Positions 47,250 through 61,295 of a stretch of 64,000 nucleotides of DNA are shown piece after piece; position 1 is the stretch's first letter, and the number at the start of each line of letters is the position of its first letter. The stretch is from contig JAFEBV010000006.1 in assembly GCA_018242485.1 (NCBI GenBank), positions 62,001-126,000 on the forward strand, in the 5' to 3' direction. Made by a program: the position numbers and the translations under genes. This stretch comes from Pseudomonadota bacterium (GTDB lineage Bacteria; Pseudomonadota; Gammaproteobacteria; Xanthomonadales; Xanthomonadaceae). The notes beneath the pieces are model-generated. The model did not search any database. It was not told the DNA's origin and saw only the letters and a program-made list of their open reading frames with translations.

Positions 47250-47315
47250 AGACTTCTCTGTCGTGTGTACAGCATTACCCAACGCACATGCGCCGGAGAG
47301 TGCCATCAGCGATTT

Positions 47316-47852
47316 TCAGCGCAGCACCCTTCGCGCGCCGAGGTAGTGCTCGCGGTAGTAGTAGCCGTTGAGATCGTCCAGCCGCACGGTGCCGCCGCTG
47401 TTGGGCGCGTGCACGAAGCGACCCTGGCCGACGTAGATGCCGACGTGGTTGACCTGCGCGCCGCCGAAGAACAACAGATCCCCCGGGGCGAGGTGGGCGT
47501 CGCGGATGCGTGGCACCGGCAGGGCGGCGATGTCGCGGGCGGTGCGGGGCAGGGCGAGGTGATCCATGTCGTGGAACACGAAGTTGACCAGCCCGCTGCA
47601 ATCGAATCCGGTTTCCGGGGTGTTGCCGCCGTAGCGGTAGGGCGTGCCGACCAGGCCGATCGCGCGGATCAGCACCGCATTGGCCATTGCGGGATCGCTG
47701 GCGGGCACATCGACGATGACGATGGGCGCGATGCGGTGTCCGGCTTCGCCGGTGTGGCCGGTGTGCGGATGCTGCGTGGCGCAGCCGGCGAGCAGCAGGA
47801 CGATCGTCAAGGCTGCGCAAAGCAGCGCGATGACCGCCATGCGTGCGGCCAT
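47316..47852 (-). CDS. NlpC/P60 family lipoprotein (peptidoglycan endopeptidase)
   Basis: From an ATG at 47852 the 178-residue precursor has a lipoprotein signal (LLCAALTIVLLLAGCATQ, lipobox LAGC). It continues into an NlpC/P60 domain with YRYGGNTPETGFDCSGLVNF (catalytic Cys), NHVGIYVGQGRFVHAPNSGG (catalytic His) and a C-terminal Tyr-rich end (LNGYYYREHYLGARRV). These enzymes cut D-Glu-mDAP or related crosslinks, like MepS. Longer starts at 47984 or 47948 would add a His/Ala-rich N-terminus; the start is unsure. Convergent with ubiI. Confidence 0.9.
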   Translation of the reverse strand: MAARMAVIALLCAALTIVLLLAGCATQHPHTGHTGEAGHRIAPIVIVDVPASDPAMANAVLIRAIGLVGTPYRYGGNTPETGFDCSGLVNFVFHDMDHLALPRTARDIAALPVPRIRDAHLAPGDLLFFGGAQVNHVGIYVGQGRFVHAPNSGGTVRLDDLNGYYYREHYLGARRVLR

Positions 47853-48007
47853 GTGCGCAGGCGTGTGCGTGGCGTGTTGCGCCGAGGCTGGCGTCGCCGC
47901 AGCCTGCCCGCGATAATGTCCCGCATCGCCCGCCGTGATCGGTTCCATGCGGCATAGCTTGCCGCGCCGGGGCGCGGGCGTCATCCCCCAACCAATTGCG
48001 AGTCCGC

Positions 48008-48490
48008 ATGAAGATCGAGAAAAACGCCGTCGTCCGCCTGCACTATTCCGTCGCCGAAGTCGGTGCCGGCCCGATCGAGGACTCGCGCGTGGGCGAGCCG
48101 CTGTCGATCCTCGTCGGCCACCGCAACGTCATCCCCGGTGTGGAGAACGCGCTGATCGGGCACGAGGTGGGCGAGCGTTTCGAGGTGACGGTGCCGCCGG
48201 AGGAAGGCTACGGCCCGCGCCATCCGAATGCGATCCAGCGCTTGCCGAAGAAAGTCTTCCAGAAGAACGCCGTGCTCAAACCCGGCGAGGTGGTGATGAT
48301 CCAGACCCGCGAGGGCCAGCGCCCGGTGGTGGTGCACAAAGTCGGCATGACCGTGGTGGACGTGGACATCAACCATCCGATGGCGGGCAAGACGCTCACC
48401 TTCGACATCGAGGTGATGGAAGTGCGCGCCGGCAGCGAGGAGGAGATCGCGCACGGGCATGCGCATGGCACGGGCGGGCATACGCATTGA
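48008..48490 (+). CDS. slyD: FKBP-type peptidyl-prolyl isomerase SlyD
   Basis: This 160-residue protein has the FKBP core split by the IF domain: VVRLHYSVAEVGAGPIEDSR, GEPLSILVGHRNVIPGVENA, PPEEGYGPRHPNAIQRLPK, NHPMAGKTLTFDIEVMEVR. The C-terminal tail is short and His-rich (HGHAHGTGGHTH), so nickel binding remains plausible, though it lacks the long Cys/His tail of E. coli SlyD. It diverges from the NlpC/P60 gene. Confidence 0.94.
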   Translation: MKIEKNAVVRLHYSVAEVGAGPIEDSRVGEPLSILVGHRNVIPGVENALIGHEVGERFEVTVPPEEGYGPRHPNAIQRLPKKVFQKNAVLKPGEVVMIQTREGQRPVVVHKVGMTVVDVDINHPMAGKTLTFDIEVMEVRAGSEEEIAHGHAHGTGGHTH

Positions 48491-48628
48491 GGGTTTGTGG
48501 TGATGCGGGGTTTGGGTTGAGCGGGAAATGCGCTGTTGTTGGTGCAGGTGAAGACATCATTCCCACTCAACCCATGCCACGAAGGATGATGTGTACTACC
48601 TTCAACGCTGTCGCGCTCGAAGTTAACG

Positions 48629-48730
48629 CCCTCATCCGCCCTTCGGGCACATTCCCCCAAAGGGGGAAGGGAGAATCCGCCTCTCCCTCCGGGAGAGGCC
48701 GACGCGCCGAAGGCGCGGCGGGTGAGGGAA
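48629..48730. repeat. REPIN-like palindromic element
   Basis: CCTCATCCGCCCTTCGGGCAC and the hairpin TTCCCCCAAAGGGGGAA on the left face the inverted unit CCTCTCCCTCCGGGAGAGG and CGCGCCGAAGGCGCG, ending GGTGAGGGAA, on the right. The two half-units are the same repeat family as at 7110-7221 and 17143-17188, here in head-to-head form. Confidence 0.7.
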
Positions 48731-48836
48731 TGCTGCGTCGGTCACTGCGAAGGTACGGTGCAAGCAATGCGAGAAGCGGCGGGTGAGGGAATGCTGCGTC
48801 GGTCACTGCGAAGGTACGGTGCAAGCAATGCGAGAA
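48715..48836. repeat. Perfect 61-bp tandem duplication
   Basis: The 61 bases 48715-48775 (starting GCGGCGGGTGAGGGAATGCT and ending GCAAGCAATGCGAGAA) are repeated exactly at 48776-48836. It overlaps the right end of the REPIN-like unit, which may have driven the slippage. It ends 50 bases before the next ATG, so it doubles sequence just upstream of the dehydrogenase promoter. Confidence 0.9.
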
Positions 48837-48886
48837 TATGTCGATTACACCGTGTCGCACTTGATCGATAGCCATCGCAGACCCGC

Positions 48887-50191
48887 ATGAACGCAACCGT
48901 CACATCCATGCCATCGCATTCAACATCACGCCGCGCGCCGGGGCCTTCGGCCGACGTGCTCGTGATCGGCGGCGGCGTGATCGGTCTGTGCTGCGCGCTG
49001 GAGCTGCAACGCGTCGGGCGGCAGGTGCGCATCCTCGAGAAGAACACCATCGGATCGGGCGCTTCGCACGGCAATTGCGGCACCATCACGCCCAGCCACG
49101 CCGAGCCGCTGGCGATGCCCGGCGTGATCGCCAAGGGCCTGCGCTGGACGTTCCAGCCCGACGCGCCGCTGTACATCGCGCCGCGTTTCGATCCGGCGCT
49201 GTGGAGATGGCTGTGGAACTTCGCGCGCCGTTGCAACGAGGCCGACTGCCGCAGCGCCACGCAGGCCAAGTCGGCGCTGTTGCAAGCCTCCAGGCTGCTG
49301 CTGGAAACCTGCGTGCGCGAGCAGGCGCTGGATTGCGAATTCGAGACCGGCGGGCTGCTGTATGCCTATCGCGACCCCCGTCAGCGCGATGCCGACCTGC
49401 ACGACCTGCACTACCTGCGCGAGGTCGGCATCGTCGCCGAACCGTTGGATGCCGCGCGCATGGCCGCCGAGGAGCCGTCGCTGCGCGAGGAGATCATCGG
49501 CGGTTTGCTGTTCCCCAACGATGCGAGCCTGCGCCCGGATCGCTACGTCGCCGGACTCGAGCGGCTGGCGCGTGCGGAGGGCGTGGAGATCATCGAGCAT
49601 TGCGAGGTCACCGGCTTCCGTCGCGAACGCGGACTCGTGGTCGGCGTGGACACGAATCGCGGCCCGCAGCGCGGGCGCGAGGTGCTGCTCGCCGGCGGTG
49701 CGTGGTCGCCGCTGCTGGCGCGGCAACTGGATCTGCGCCTGCCGATCCAGCCCGGCAAGGGTTACTCGATCACCTTCGATGCGCAGCGCCACCCGCCGCG
49801 GCATCAGCTCGTGCTGCGCGAACGCAGCGTGTGCGTGACCGCGTGGAGCAGCGGCTTTCGCCTCGGCAGCACGATGGAGTTTTCCGGTTACGACAGCACG
49901 CTCAACCGTACCCGGCTGGAAGCCCTCGTGCGCGGTGCCGGCGAATACCTGCGCGAGCCGCCGACCGGGCCGCGGGTGGAGGAATGGTACGGCTGGCGGC
50001 CGATGACCTACGACGACCTGCCCATCCTCGGCCGCGCACCCGGAAGCGACAACCTGTGGATCGCCAGTGGCCATGGCATGCTCGGCGTGAGCATGTCGCT
50101 GGCCACAGGAAGATTGCTGGCGGATTTGATCTGCGCACGCGAGCCGCTCATCGACCCGTCGCCGTATTCCGCACAGCGCTTCGTTTTCTGA
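48887..50191 (+). CDS. dadA: D-amino acid dehydrogenase-like FAD oxidoreductase
   Basis: This 434-residue DAO-fold flavoprotein has VLVIGGGVIGLCCALELQRV, GSGASHGNCGTITPSHAEPL (the GNxG-SP.A pattern of DadA), LLFPNDASLRPDRYVAGLER and the C-terminal YGWRPMTYDDLPILGRAPGS with SGHGMLGVSM. Members oxidise D-amino acids or D-hydroxyproline and pass electrons to the respiratory chain. Because no alr-type racemase is beside it, D-hydroxyproline dehydrogenase is an equally likely role. It precedes hutG by 31 bases. Confidence 0.85.
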   Translation: MNATVTSMPSHSTSRRAPGPSADVLVIGGGVIGLCCALELQRVGRQVRILEKNTIGSGASHGNCGTITPSHAEPLAMPGVIAKGLRWTFQPDAPLYIAPRFDPALWRWLWNFARRCNEADCRSATQAKSALLQASRLLLETCVREQALDCEFETGGLLYAYRDPRQRDADLHDLHYLREVGIVAEPLDAARMAAEEPSLREEIIGGLLFPNDASLRPDRYVAGLERLARAEGVEIIEHCEVTGFRRERGLVVGVDTNRGPQRGREVLLAGGAWSPLLARQLDLRLPIQPGKGYSITFDAQRHPPRHQLVLRERSVCVTAWSSGFRLGSTMEFSGYDSTLNRTRLEALVRGAGEYLREPPTGPRVEEWYGWRPMTYDDLPILGRAPGSDNLWIASGHGMLGVSMSLATGRLLADLICAREPLIDPSPYSAQRFVF

Positions 50192-50196
50192 GTTTC

Positions 50197-50219
50197 GAGT
50201 CCCGCATCCCGAGTCCCGT
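50197..50219. repeat. CGAGTCC heptamer string between dadA and hutG
   Basis: TTTCGAGTCCCGCATCCCGAGTCCCGTC contains two full CGAGTCC units and one degenerate one, 1-6 bases before the hutG ATG. It is the same repeat as found inside sucB at 3285-3311. Here it may displace a normal Shine-Dalgarno, since none is visible before hutG. Confidence 0.55.
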
Positions 50220-50222
50220 CCT

Positions 50223-50999
50223 ATGGACATTTTTCATCTCCAACAAGGCACCATTCCGCTGCTGGTCAGCCTGCCGCACGATGGCACGGCTGTTCCCGAC
50301 GCCATCGCCGCACGCATGACGGCTTCCGCGCGGCGCGTGCCGGATACCGATTGGCACGTCGCGCGGCTGTACGCGTTCGCCCGCGACTTGGGCGCCAGCG
50401 TGATCGTGCCGAAGTATTCGCGCTATGTGGTGGATCTGAACCGGCCGCCGGACGATGTCTCGCTGTATCCGGGCCAGAACACCACCGGGCTGTGTCCGAG
50501 CGTGCAGTTCAGTGGCGAACCGGTCTATCTCGATGGGCAGACGCCGACGCCCGACGAGATCGCCGCGCGCGTGGAATCTTACTGGCGTCCGTACCACGAT
50601 GCCTTGCGCGTCGAACTCGAACGCGTCCGTACACTGCATGGCCGCGTGTTGCTGTGGGAAGGCCATTCGATCCGCGGGCAGGTGCCTTTCCTGTTCGATG
50701 GTCGCCTGCCGGATTTCAACGTCGGCACCGCCAGCGGCGCGAGTTGTTCGGCGGGTGCGCAAGCACGCATTGCAGCCACGCTCGCCGCGCAATCGACCTA
50801 CGACTTCGTGTTCAACGGCCGCTTCAAGGGCGGCTACATCACCCGCCACTACGGCGACCCGGCGCATGGCATCGATGCGGTGCAACTGGAACTCAGCCAG
50901 CGCATCTACATGGATGAAGACTCGTTCGCATGGGACGACACGAAATCCGCTTCGACACAGGCGGTCGTCAAAAGCCTGATCGAAGCGGCGCTGGGGTAG
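50223..50999 (+). CDS. hutG: N-formylglutamate deformylase
   Basis: This 258-residue zinc hydrolase converts N-formylglutamate to formate and glutamate at the end of one histidine-degradation route. It has IPLLVSLPHDGTAVPDAIAA, ADTDWHV-like VPDTDWHVARLYAFA, YVVDLNRPPDDVSLYPGQNT, VLLWEGHSIRGQVPFLFDGR and NGRFKGGYITRHYGDPAHGI. No other hut genes are in the window; its partner here is the D-amino-acid dehydrogenase gene. Confidence 0.93.
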   Translation: MDIFHLQQGTIPLLVSLPHDGTAVPDAIAARMTASARRVPDTDWHVARLYAFARDLGASVIVPKYSRYVVDLNRPPDDVSLYPGQNTTGLCPSVQFSGEPVYLDGQTPTPDEIAARVESYWRPYHDALRVELERVRTLHGRVLLWEGHSIRGQVPFLFDGRLPDFNVGTASGASCSAGAQARIAATLAAQSTYDFVFNGRFKGGYITRHYGDPAHGIDAVQLELSQRIYMDEDSFAWDDTKSASTQAVVKSLIEAALG

Positions 51000-51020
51000 G
51001 GGCGTCTTCGCAGTCGAAGA

Positions 51021-52310
51021 TCAGGATGCGAGCCGAAGCTCCCTGAGCTTGGGCAAAAACCACGCGAGCAAACCGATCGCCGGCAACCAGGCGCAGATCG
51101 CATACACCTGTTCGATGCCGATGCGGTCGGCCACCACGCCCAGCACCGCCGCGCCAAGACCGCCGAGGCCGAAAGCCAGCCCGTAGAAGATCCCCGCGAC
51201 CATGCCGGTGCGGCCGGGGACGAGTTCCTGCGCATACACGATGATGGCGGGGAAGGCCGAAGCGATGATCAGGCCGATCACCGCGGTCAGTGCCGTCGTC
51301 CAGAACAGGTTGGCGTGCGGCAACATCGCGGTGAACGGCAGCACGCCGAGGATCGACCACCAGATCACGTAGCGCCGACCGATGCGGTCGCCGATCGGCC
51401 CGCCAGCCAGGGTTCCCACCGCCACCGTGCCGAGGAACACGAACAAGTGCAACTGCGCGCCGCGGGCGTCGAGGTGGAACTTCTCCATCAGGTAGAACGT
51501 GTAGTAGCTCGACAGGCTGGAGAGGTAGAAGTATTTCGAGAACAGCAGCACGACCAGCACCACCATCGCCCACACGACCTTCCGGCGCGGCAGCGGGGCC
51601 TGGTTGCGATGGGTCTTGGCGGCCTTGCGATGCGCCGACACATGCGCGCGATACCATCCGCCGACGCGGGTGAGCAGGACGATGGCGAGCAAGGCGGCGA
51701 TCGCGAACCACGCCACGCTGGCCTGCCCTCGCGGCATCACCACGAAGGCCGCCAGCAGCGGCCCGAACGAGGATCCGAGGTTGCCGCCGACCTGAAACAC
51801 CGACTGTGCCAGCCCGTGCTGGCCACCCGAGGCCATCTTCGCCACCCGTGAGGACTCGGGATGGAAGATCGACGAGCCGGTGCCGACCATCGCCGCAGCC
51901 AGCAGCAGCACCGGGAAGCTGGGCGCGTGCGCCAGCAACAGCAGCCCGGACAAGGTGCAGCCCATGCCCAGTGCCAGCGAGTACGGCATCGGCCGCTTGT
52001 CGGTGTACACGCCCACCACTGGTTGCAGCAGCGAGGCCGTGCACTGGAACACCAGCGTGATCAAGCCGACCTGCGCGAAGCTCAGGCTGAAATTGGCCTT
52101 GAGCAGCGGGTAGATCGCCGGCAACAACGACTGGATCATGTCGTTGAGCAGGTGGCAGAAGCTCAACATCAGCAGCACCGGCATGGCGGTACGGGCGACG
52201 GTTTCCATCGGCGCGGCGGCATCGCCGTTCAGAGGTGCTGGCGGCGCAACGGGCGAATCCTCGACCGGCGAAGCGTTGGTGCGCAGGTTCATTTGCGTAT
52301 TGAACCGCAT
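51021..52310 (-). CDS. fsr: MFS transporter, fosmidomycin-resistance (Fsr) type
   Basis: This 429-residue 12-helix transporter has the Fsr hallmarks LLMLSFCHLLNDMIQSLLPA, IYPLLKANFSLSFAQVGLIT, DKRPMPYSLALGMGCTLSGL and GTGSSIFHPESSRVAKMASG with AQSVFQVGGNLGSSFGPLLA. Fsr exports fosmidomycin, an inhibitor of Dxr in the MEP pathway. The natural role is unknown. The N-terminal ~35 residues are a Pro/Ala cytosolic extension; Met7 is an alternative start. Confidence 0.9.
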   Translation of the reverse strand: MRFNTQMNLRTNASPVEDSPVAPPAPLNGDAAAPMETVARTAMPVLLMLSFCHLLNDMIQSLLPAIYPLLKANFSLSFAQVGLITLVFQCTASLLQPVVGVYTDKRPMPYSLALGMGCTLSGLLLLAHAPSFPVLLLAAAMVGTGSSIFHPESSRVAKMASGGQHGLAQSVFQVGGNLGSSFGPLLAAFVVMPRGQASVAWFAIAALLAIVLLTRVGGWYRAHVSAHRKAAKTHRNQAPLPRRKVVWAMVVLVVLLFSKYFYLSSLSSYYTFYLMEKFHLDARGAQLHLFVFLGTVAVGTLAGGPIGDRIGRRYVIWWSILGVLPFTAMLPHANLFWTTALTAVIGLIIASAFPAIIVYAQELVPGRTGMVAGIFYGLAFGLGGLGAAVLGVVADRIGIEQVYAICAWLPAIGLLAWFLPKLRELRLAS

Positions 52311-52394
52311 TGGGAGCGCGGATGCAGCGTTTGTGCGATGGGCATGACACGCAACGCTGTGTTCCGCGCGTTCGGCGACATTGTCACTCGCGCC

Positions 52395-54724
<2,330 letters not shown>

Positions 54725-55009
54725 ATGCGCCGACTGATGCTTGCCTTGTCGATCGCCAGTTTCATCGTCACCCCCGTCGCCCTCGCCCAAGGCCGTCATG
54801 CGGCCGTAGCCAAGTCCACCGCCCACCATTCGCACACCCGTGCGGCGGGCCACGCCATTGCCAAGTCCCATCGCAACGCGCGCCACGAGCGACTGGACGA
54901 TGCCGATCGTTCGCACCGGCTGGCCTATGTGCCCAAGTCCCGGCACCATGCCAACAGCAACGCCCCGCGCGTGCCGGACGAGGAAGAGCAGGCCATCCCC
55001 GAGCAGTGA
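54725..55009 (+). CDS. Small secreted His/Arg-rich protein
   Basis: The 94-residue precursor has AGGAG before the ATG, a signal peptide (RRLMLALSIASFIVTPVALA, cleavage after ALA at ~21) and a strongly basic, His-rich mature part (HAAVAKSTAHHSHTRAAGHA, NARHERLDDADRSHRLAYVP) ending in an acidic tail (PDEEEQAIPEQ). About 14 histidines in 73 mature residues suggests metal or acid buffering or DNA/peptide binding. No family recognised. It is followed at once by a strong terminator, so it is monocistronic. Confidence 0.75.
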   Translation: MRRLMLALSIASFIVTPVALAQGRHAAVAKSTAHHSHTRAAGHAIAKSHRNARHERLDDADRSHRLAYVPKSRHHANSNAPRVPDEEEQAIPEQ

Positions 55010-55030
55010 TCGTCTGCTCGTGATAAATCC

Positions 55031-55065
55031 CCGAAGCCCCGCACTTGCGGGGCTTCGCATTTTTC
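55031..55065 (+). terminator. Rho-independent terminator
   Basis: A 10-bp perfect stem GAAGCCCCGC (55033-55042) with GCGGGGCTTC (55047-55056) and an ACTT loop is followed by GCATTTTT. It lies 22 bases after the stop codon of the small secreted protein and upstream of the pyrG promoter region. Confidence 0.92.
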
Positions 55066-55123
55066 GGGCACGACGAACCATTCGGGCACGACGAACCTCG
55101 CCCCGCTTCGACGCAGCCTGTAG

Positions 55124-56812
<1,689 letters not shown>

Positions 56813-56877
56813 GCGAGCAACCAGAACGCTGGCCTGTAGCCGATGGCGTGCGTCATGAAATCAGATGCCTTGAAACT

Positions 56878-56971
56878 CCCTCCCCCGCTCGCGGGGGAGG
56901 GTTGGGGTGGGGGCTGGTGTGCACTGAAAAGCATCCCCCCATCCCAACCTTCCCCCGCAAGCGGGGGAAGG
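56878..56971. repeat. REPIN-like palindromic element between pyrG and kdsA
   Basis: Hairpins CCCTCCCCCGCTCGCGGGGGAGGG (56878-56901, 24 bases) and CCTTCCCCCGCAAGCGGGGG-AAGG (56948-56971) face each other, with GTTGGGGTGGGGGCTGGTG inverted in CCCCCCATCCCAACC between them. It is the same architecture as at 2202-2319 with different hairpin tips, and lies 10 bases before the kdsA ATG, masking or replacing a usual ribosome-binding site (AAGGGG of the last hairpin arm may serve). Confidence 0.8.
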
Positions 56972-56981
56972 GGCTGATCCC

Positions 56982-57814
56982 ATGAACCTCTGCGGTTTCG
57001 AGGTCGGCCTCGAGCAACCTTTTTTCCTGATCGCCGGCCCCTGCGTGATCGAGTCGCTGCAACTGCAACTCGATACCGCCGGCCAGCTCAAGGAAATCAC
57101 CGCCGCGCTCGGCATTCCCTTCATCTTCAAGTCCAGCTTCGACAAGGCCAACCGCACCTCGGGCACGAGTTTTCGTGGCCCCGGTCTGGAAGAAGGCCTG
57201 AAGGTGCTGGCCGAAGTGAAGCGCCAGATCGGCGTGCCGGTGCTCACCGACGTGCACGAGTACACGCCGATGGACGAAGTCGCGAGCGTCGTGGACGTGC
57301 TGCAGACGCCGGCCTTCCTGTGCCGCCAAACCGACTTCATCCACAAGGTCGCCAGCGCCGGCAAGCCCGTCAACATCAAGAAGGGTCAGTTTCTCTCGCC
57401 GTGGGAGATGAAGCACGTCGCCGCGAAAGCCTTGGCAACCGGCAACACGCAGATCATGGTCTGCGAGCGCGGCGCGAGCTTCGGCTACAACAACCTCGTC
57501 TCCGACATGCGCAGCCTCGCCGTGATGCGCGACACCGGCTGCCCGGTGGTGTTCGACGCCACCCACTCGGTGCAACTGCCCGGCGGCGCGGACGGCAAAT
57601 CCGGCGGCCAGCGCGAGTTCGTGCCGGTGCTCGCGCGCGCGGCGGTCGCGGTGGGCGTGGCGGGCGTGTTCATGGAAACGCATCCCGATCCTGACAAGGC
57701 GCTGAGCGACGGGCCCAATGCGTGGCCGCTGGGGGAGATGGAATCGCTGCTCAAAAAGCTCGTCGAACTTGACGGTGTCGTCAAGGCTGGCGGCGCCATG
57801 AGTGAGAGGTTCTG

Positions 57815-57815
<1 letters not shown>
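56982..57815 (+). CDS. kdsA: 3-deoxy-8-phosphooctulonate (KDO-8-P) synthase
   Basis: The 277-residue aldolase condenses PEP and arabinose 5-phosphate to Kdo-8-P for lipopolysaccharide. Visible are [100 protein letters not shown] and [19 protein letters not shown]. The [10 protein letters not shown] and [13 protein letters not shown] motifs fit the KdsA family; the metal type is not settled by eye. Start ATG at 56982 right behind a REPIN-like element. Its stop overlaps the next ORF (TGATG). Confidence 0.96.
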
Positions 57816-59588
<1,773 letters not shown>

Positions 59589-59604
59589 AGGATCGCCGCG
59601 CACC

Positions 59605-60093
59605 ATGTACCGACTGCTTGCGCTCCTGTTGCTGGTGCTGATCGCCGCGCTGCAATACAAGCTGTGGCATGGCGAGGGCAGTTGGACGTCCGAGCAGGCG
59701 CTGATGCGCCAGGTGGACGACCAGAAGCTCGAGAACGCGCGCCTGAAGCAACGCAACGCCGCGCTGCTGGCCGAGGTCGAGGATCTGAAGAACGGCCAGA
59801 CCGCGGTCGAGGAGCGCGCGCGCTCGGAGATGGGCATGGTCAAGCCCGGCGAGACGTTTTATCGCGTGGTCGAACCGTCTGATCCCAACGCCAACCCCGC
59901 GCCCGAGGATGTGCCGGAAGATGCCGGTTCCTCGCCGGCATCGACGGCATCGGCAGCCTCGGCGGGTGCGTCGTTTGCGGGTGCGTCGCCTGCGAGCATG
60001 GCGTCGCCCGGCGCGAAACCCACGCGCAAACATCCCGTCGGCAAGTCGCCAGCACGCGCCGCCTCACCAGCGACGACGGCCTCGCCGCGATGA
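59605..60093 (+). CDS. ftsB: Cell-division protein FtsB with extended C-terminal tail
   Basis: FtsB links the FtsQ-FtsL divisome complex. The 162-residue protein has an N-terminal membrane helix (LLALLLLVLIAALQYKLW), a leucine-zipper-like coiled coil (DQKLENARLKQRNAALLAEV, EDLKNGQTAVEERARSEMGM) and VKPGETFYRVVEP. These first ~95 residues equal a whole typical FtsB. A further ~65 residues are low-complexity Ala/Ser/Pro (SSPASTASAASAGASFAGAS...RKHPVGKSPARAASP). Overlaps ispD by four bases. Confidence 0.92.
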   Translation: MYRLLALLLLVLIAALQYKLWHGEGSWTSEQALMRQVDDQKLENARLKQRNAALLAEVEDLKNGQTAVEERARSEMGMVKPGETFYRVVEPSDPNANPAPEDVPEDAGSSPASTASAASAGASFAGASPASMASPGAKPTRKHPVGKSPARAASPATTASPR

Positions 60094-60791
60094 TCTGGGC
60101 GCTGGTGCCGGCCGCAGGTTCCGGCACGCGCTGCGGCGACGGCTTGCCCAAGCAATACCGAACGCTCGCCGGCGCGCCGATGCTGCGGCAGACGCTGCTG
60201 CGGCTGTTCGCGCAAACTTCCATCGGCGGCGCGGTGGTCGCGCTAGCGGCCGACGATGCACACTGGTCACGCATGGCGGGCACGTTTCCCAAGCCGGTGC
60301 TGACTTGCATCGGCGGTGCAGCCCGTGCCGCTTCGGTACTGGCCGCGCTGCGCGCCTTGCCGACCGATGTGGCCGCAGACGATCTCGTACTGGTGCACGA
60401 CGCCGCGCGGCCTTGTGTGCAGGTGGATGACATCGCGCGTTTGCTCGTAGCCGCACAAGCCAATCGCGCCGGTGCGCTGCTGGCCGCGCCGCTGCGCGAT
60501 ACCCTCAAGCGCGCCGCTGCCGATGGCCGCGTCGCGGCGAGCGTGCCGCGCGAGCATCTATGGCGTGCGCTCACCCCGCAGGCATTCGCACGCGGCCTGT
60601 TGATCGATGCACTGGAACACGCGCGTCGTGATGGCGTGAGCGTCACCGACGAAGCCATGGCGATCGAACGCATCGGTCTGCATCCGACGCTGGTCGAAGG
60701 CCGCGAGGACAACATCAAGGTGACGGTGGCCGAGGATCTGGCCTTGGCCGAACACATCCTTGCCATCCAGCAAGCGGAGGCTGCGCCGTGA
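60090..60791 (+). CDS. ispD: 2-C-methyl-D-erythritol 4-phosphate cytidylyltransferase
   Basis: IspD makes CDP-methylerythritol, step three of the MEP isoprenoid pathway. The 233-residue enzyme has [20 protein letters not shown], the CTP-binding start, [20 protein letters not shown], and [25 protein letters not shown]. Overlaps both ftsB (ATGA) and ispF (GTGA). Confidence 0.96.
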   Translation: MIWALVPAAGSGTRCGDGLPKQYRTLAGAPMLRQTLLRLFAQTSIGGAVVALAADDAHWSRMAGTFPKPVLTCIGGAARAASVLAALRALPTDVAADDLVLVHDAARPCVQVDDIARLLVAAQANRAGALLAAPLRDTLKRAAADGRVAASVPREHLWRALTPQAFARGLLIDALEHARRDGVSVTDEAMAIERIGLHPTLVEGREDNIKVTVAEDLALAEHILAIQQAEAAP

Positions 60792-61276
60792 AGCCTGCGA
60801 TTCGCATCGGCCAGGGCTTCGACGCCCATGCCTTCGCCGACGGCGATCATGTGATGCTCGGCGGCGTGCGCGTGCCGCACACGCGCGGCGTGGCGGCGCA
60901 TTCCGACGGCGACGTCGCCCTCCACGCCCTGTGCGATGCCATCCTCGGCGCGCTGGCGCTGGGCGACATCGGTCAGCACTTTCCGCCGTCCGATCCGCGT
61001 TGGCGCGGCGCCGACAGCCGGCAGTTCCTGCGCCATTGCGTGGAACTGGCGCATGCACGCGGCTGGATGGTCGGCAATGCCGATCTCACCCTCATCTGCG
61101 AGCGTCCAAAGATCGGCCCGCACGCGGCGGCGATGCGCGCGATCCTCGCCGAAGACATGGGTATCGCCATCGACGACGTTTCCGTAAAAGCCACCACCAC
61201 CGAGCGCATGGGTTACACCGGCCGCGAGGAAGGCATCGCCGCGATGGCGGTGGCGCTGCTGCACGCGGCCGCCTGA
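60788..61276 (+). CDS. ispF: 2-C-methyl-D-erythritol 2,4-cyclodiphosphate synthase
   Basis: The 162-residue trimeric zinc enzyme forms the cyclic diphosphate in the MEP pathway. Metal ligands D12 and H14 lie in [11 protein letters not shown], and H46-type in [40 protein letters not shown] and the C-terminal [20 protein letters not shown] are also present. It starts with GTG overlapping the ispD stop, followed by truD 19 bases on. Confidence 0.96.
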   Translation: MKPAIRIGQGFDAHAFADGDHVMLGGVRVPHTRGVAAHSDGDVALHALCDAILGALALGDIGQHFPPSDPRWRGADSRQFLRHCVELAHARGWMVGNADLTLICERPKIGPHAAAMRAILAEDMGIAIDDVSVKATTTERMGYTGREEGIAAMAVALLHAAA

Positions 61277-61295
61277 TCGACGGCACGCGAACGCC

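Larger units (their letters stand above)
48491..48886. other. Repeat-rich intergenic region before the D-amino-acid dehydrogenase gene
   Basis: About 400 bases contain no supported gene. The interval contains a REPIN-like pair (48629-48730) and a perfect 61-bp tandem duplication (48715-48836). The promoter of the following gene should lie in the last 50-100 bases, but no clear -35/-10 pair was seen. Confidence 0.6.
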
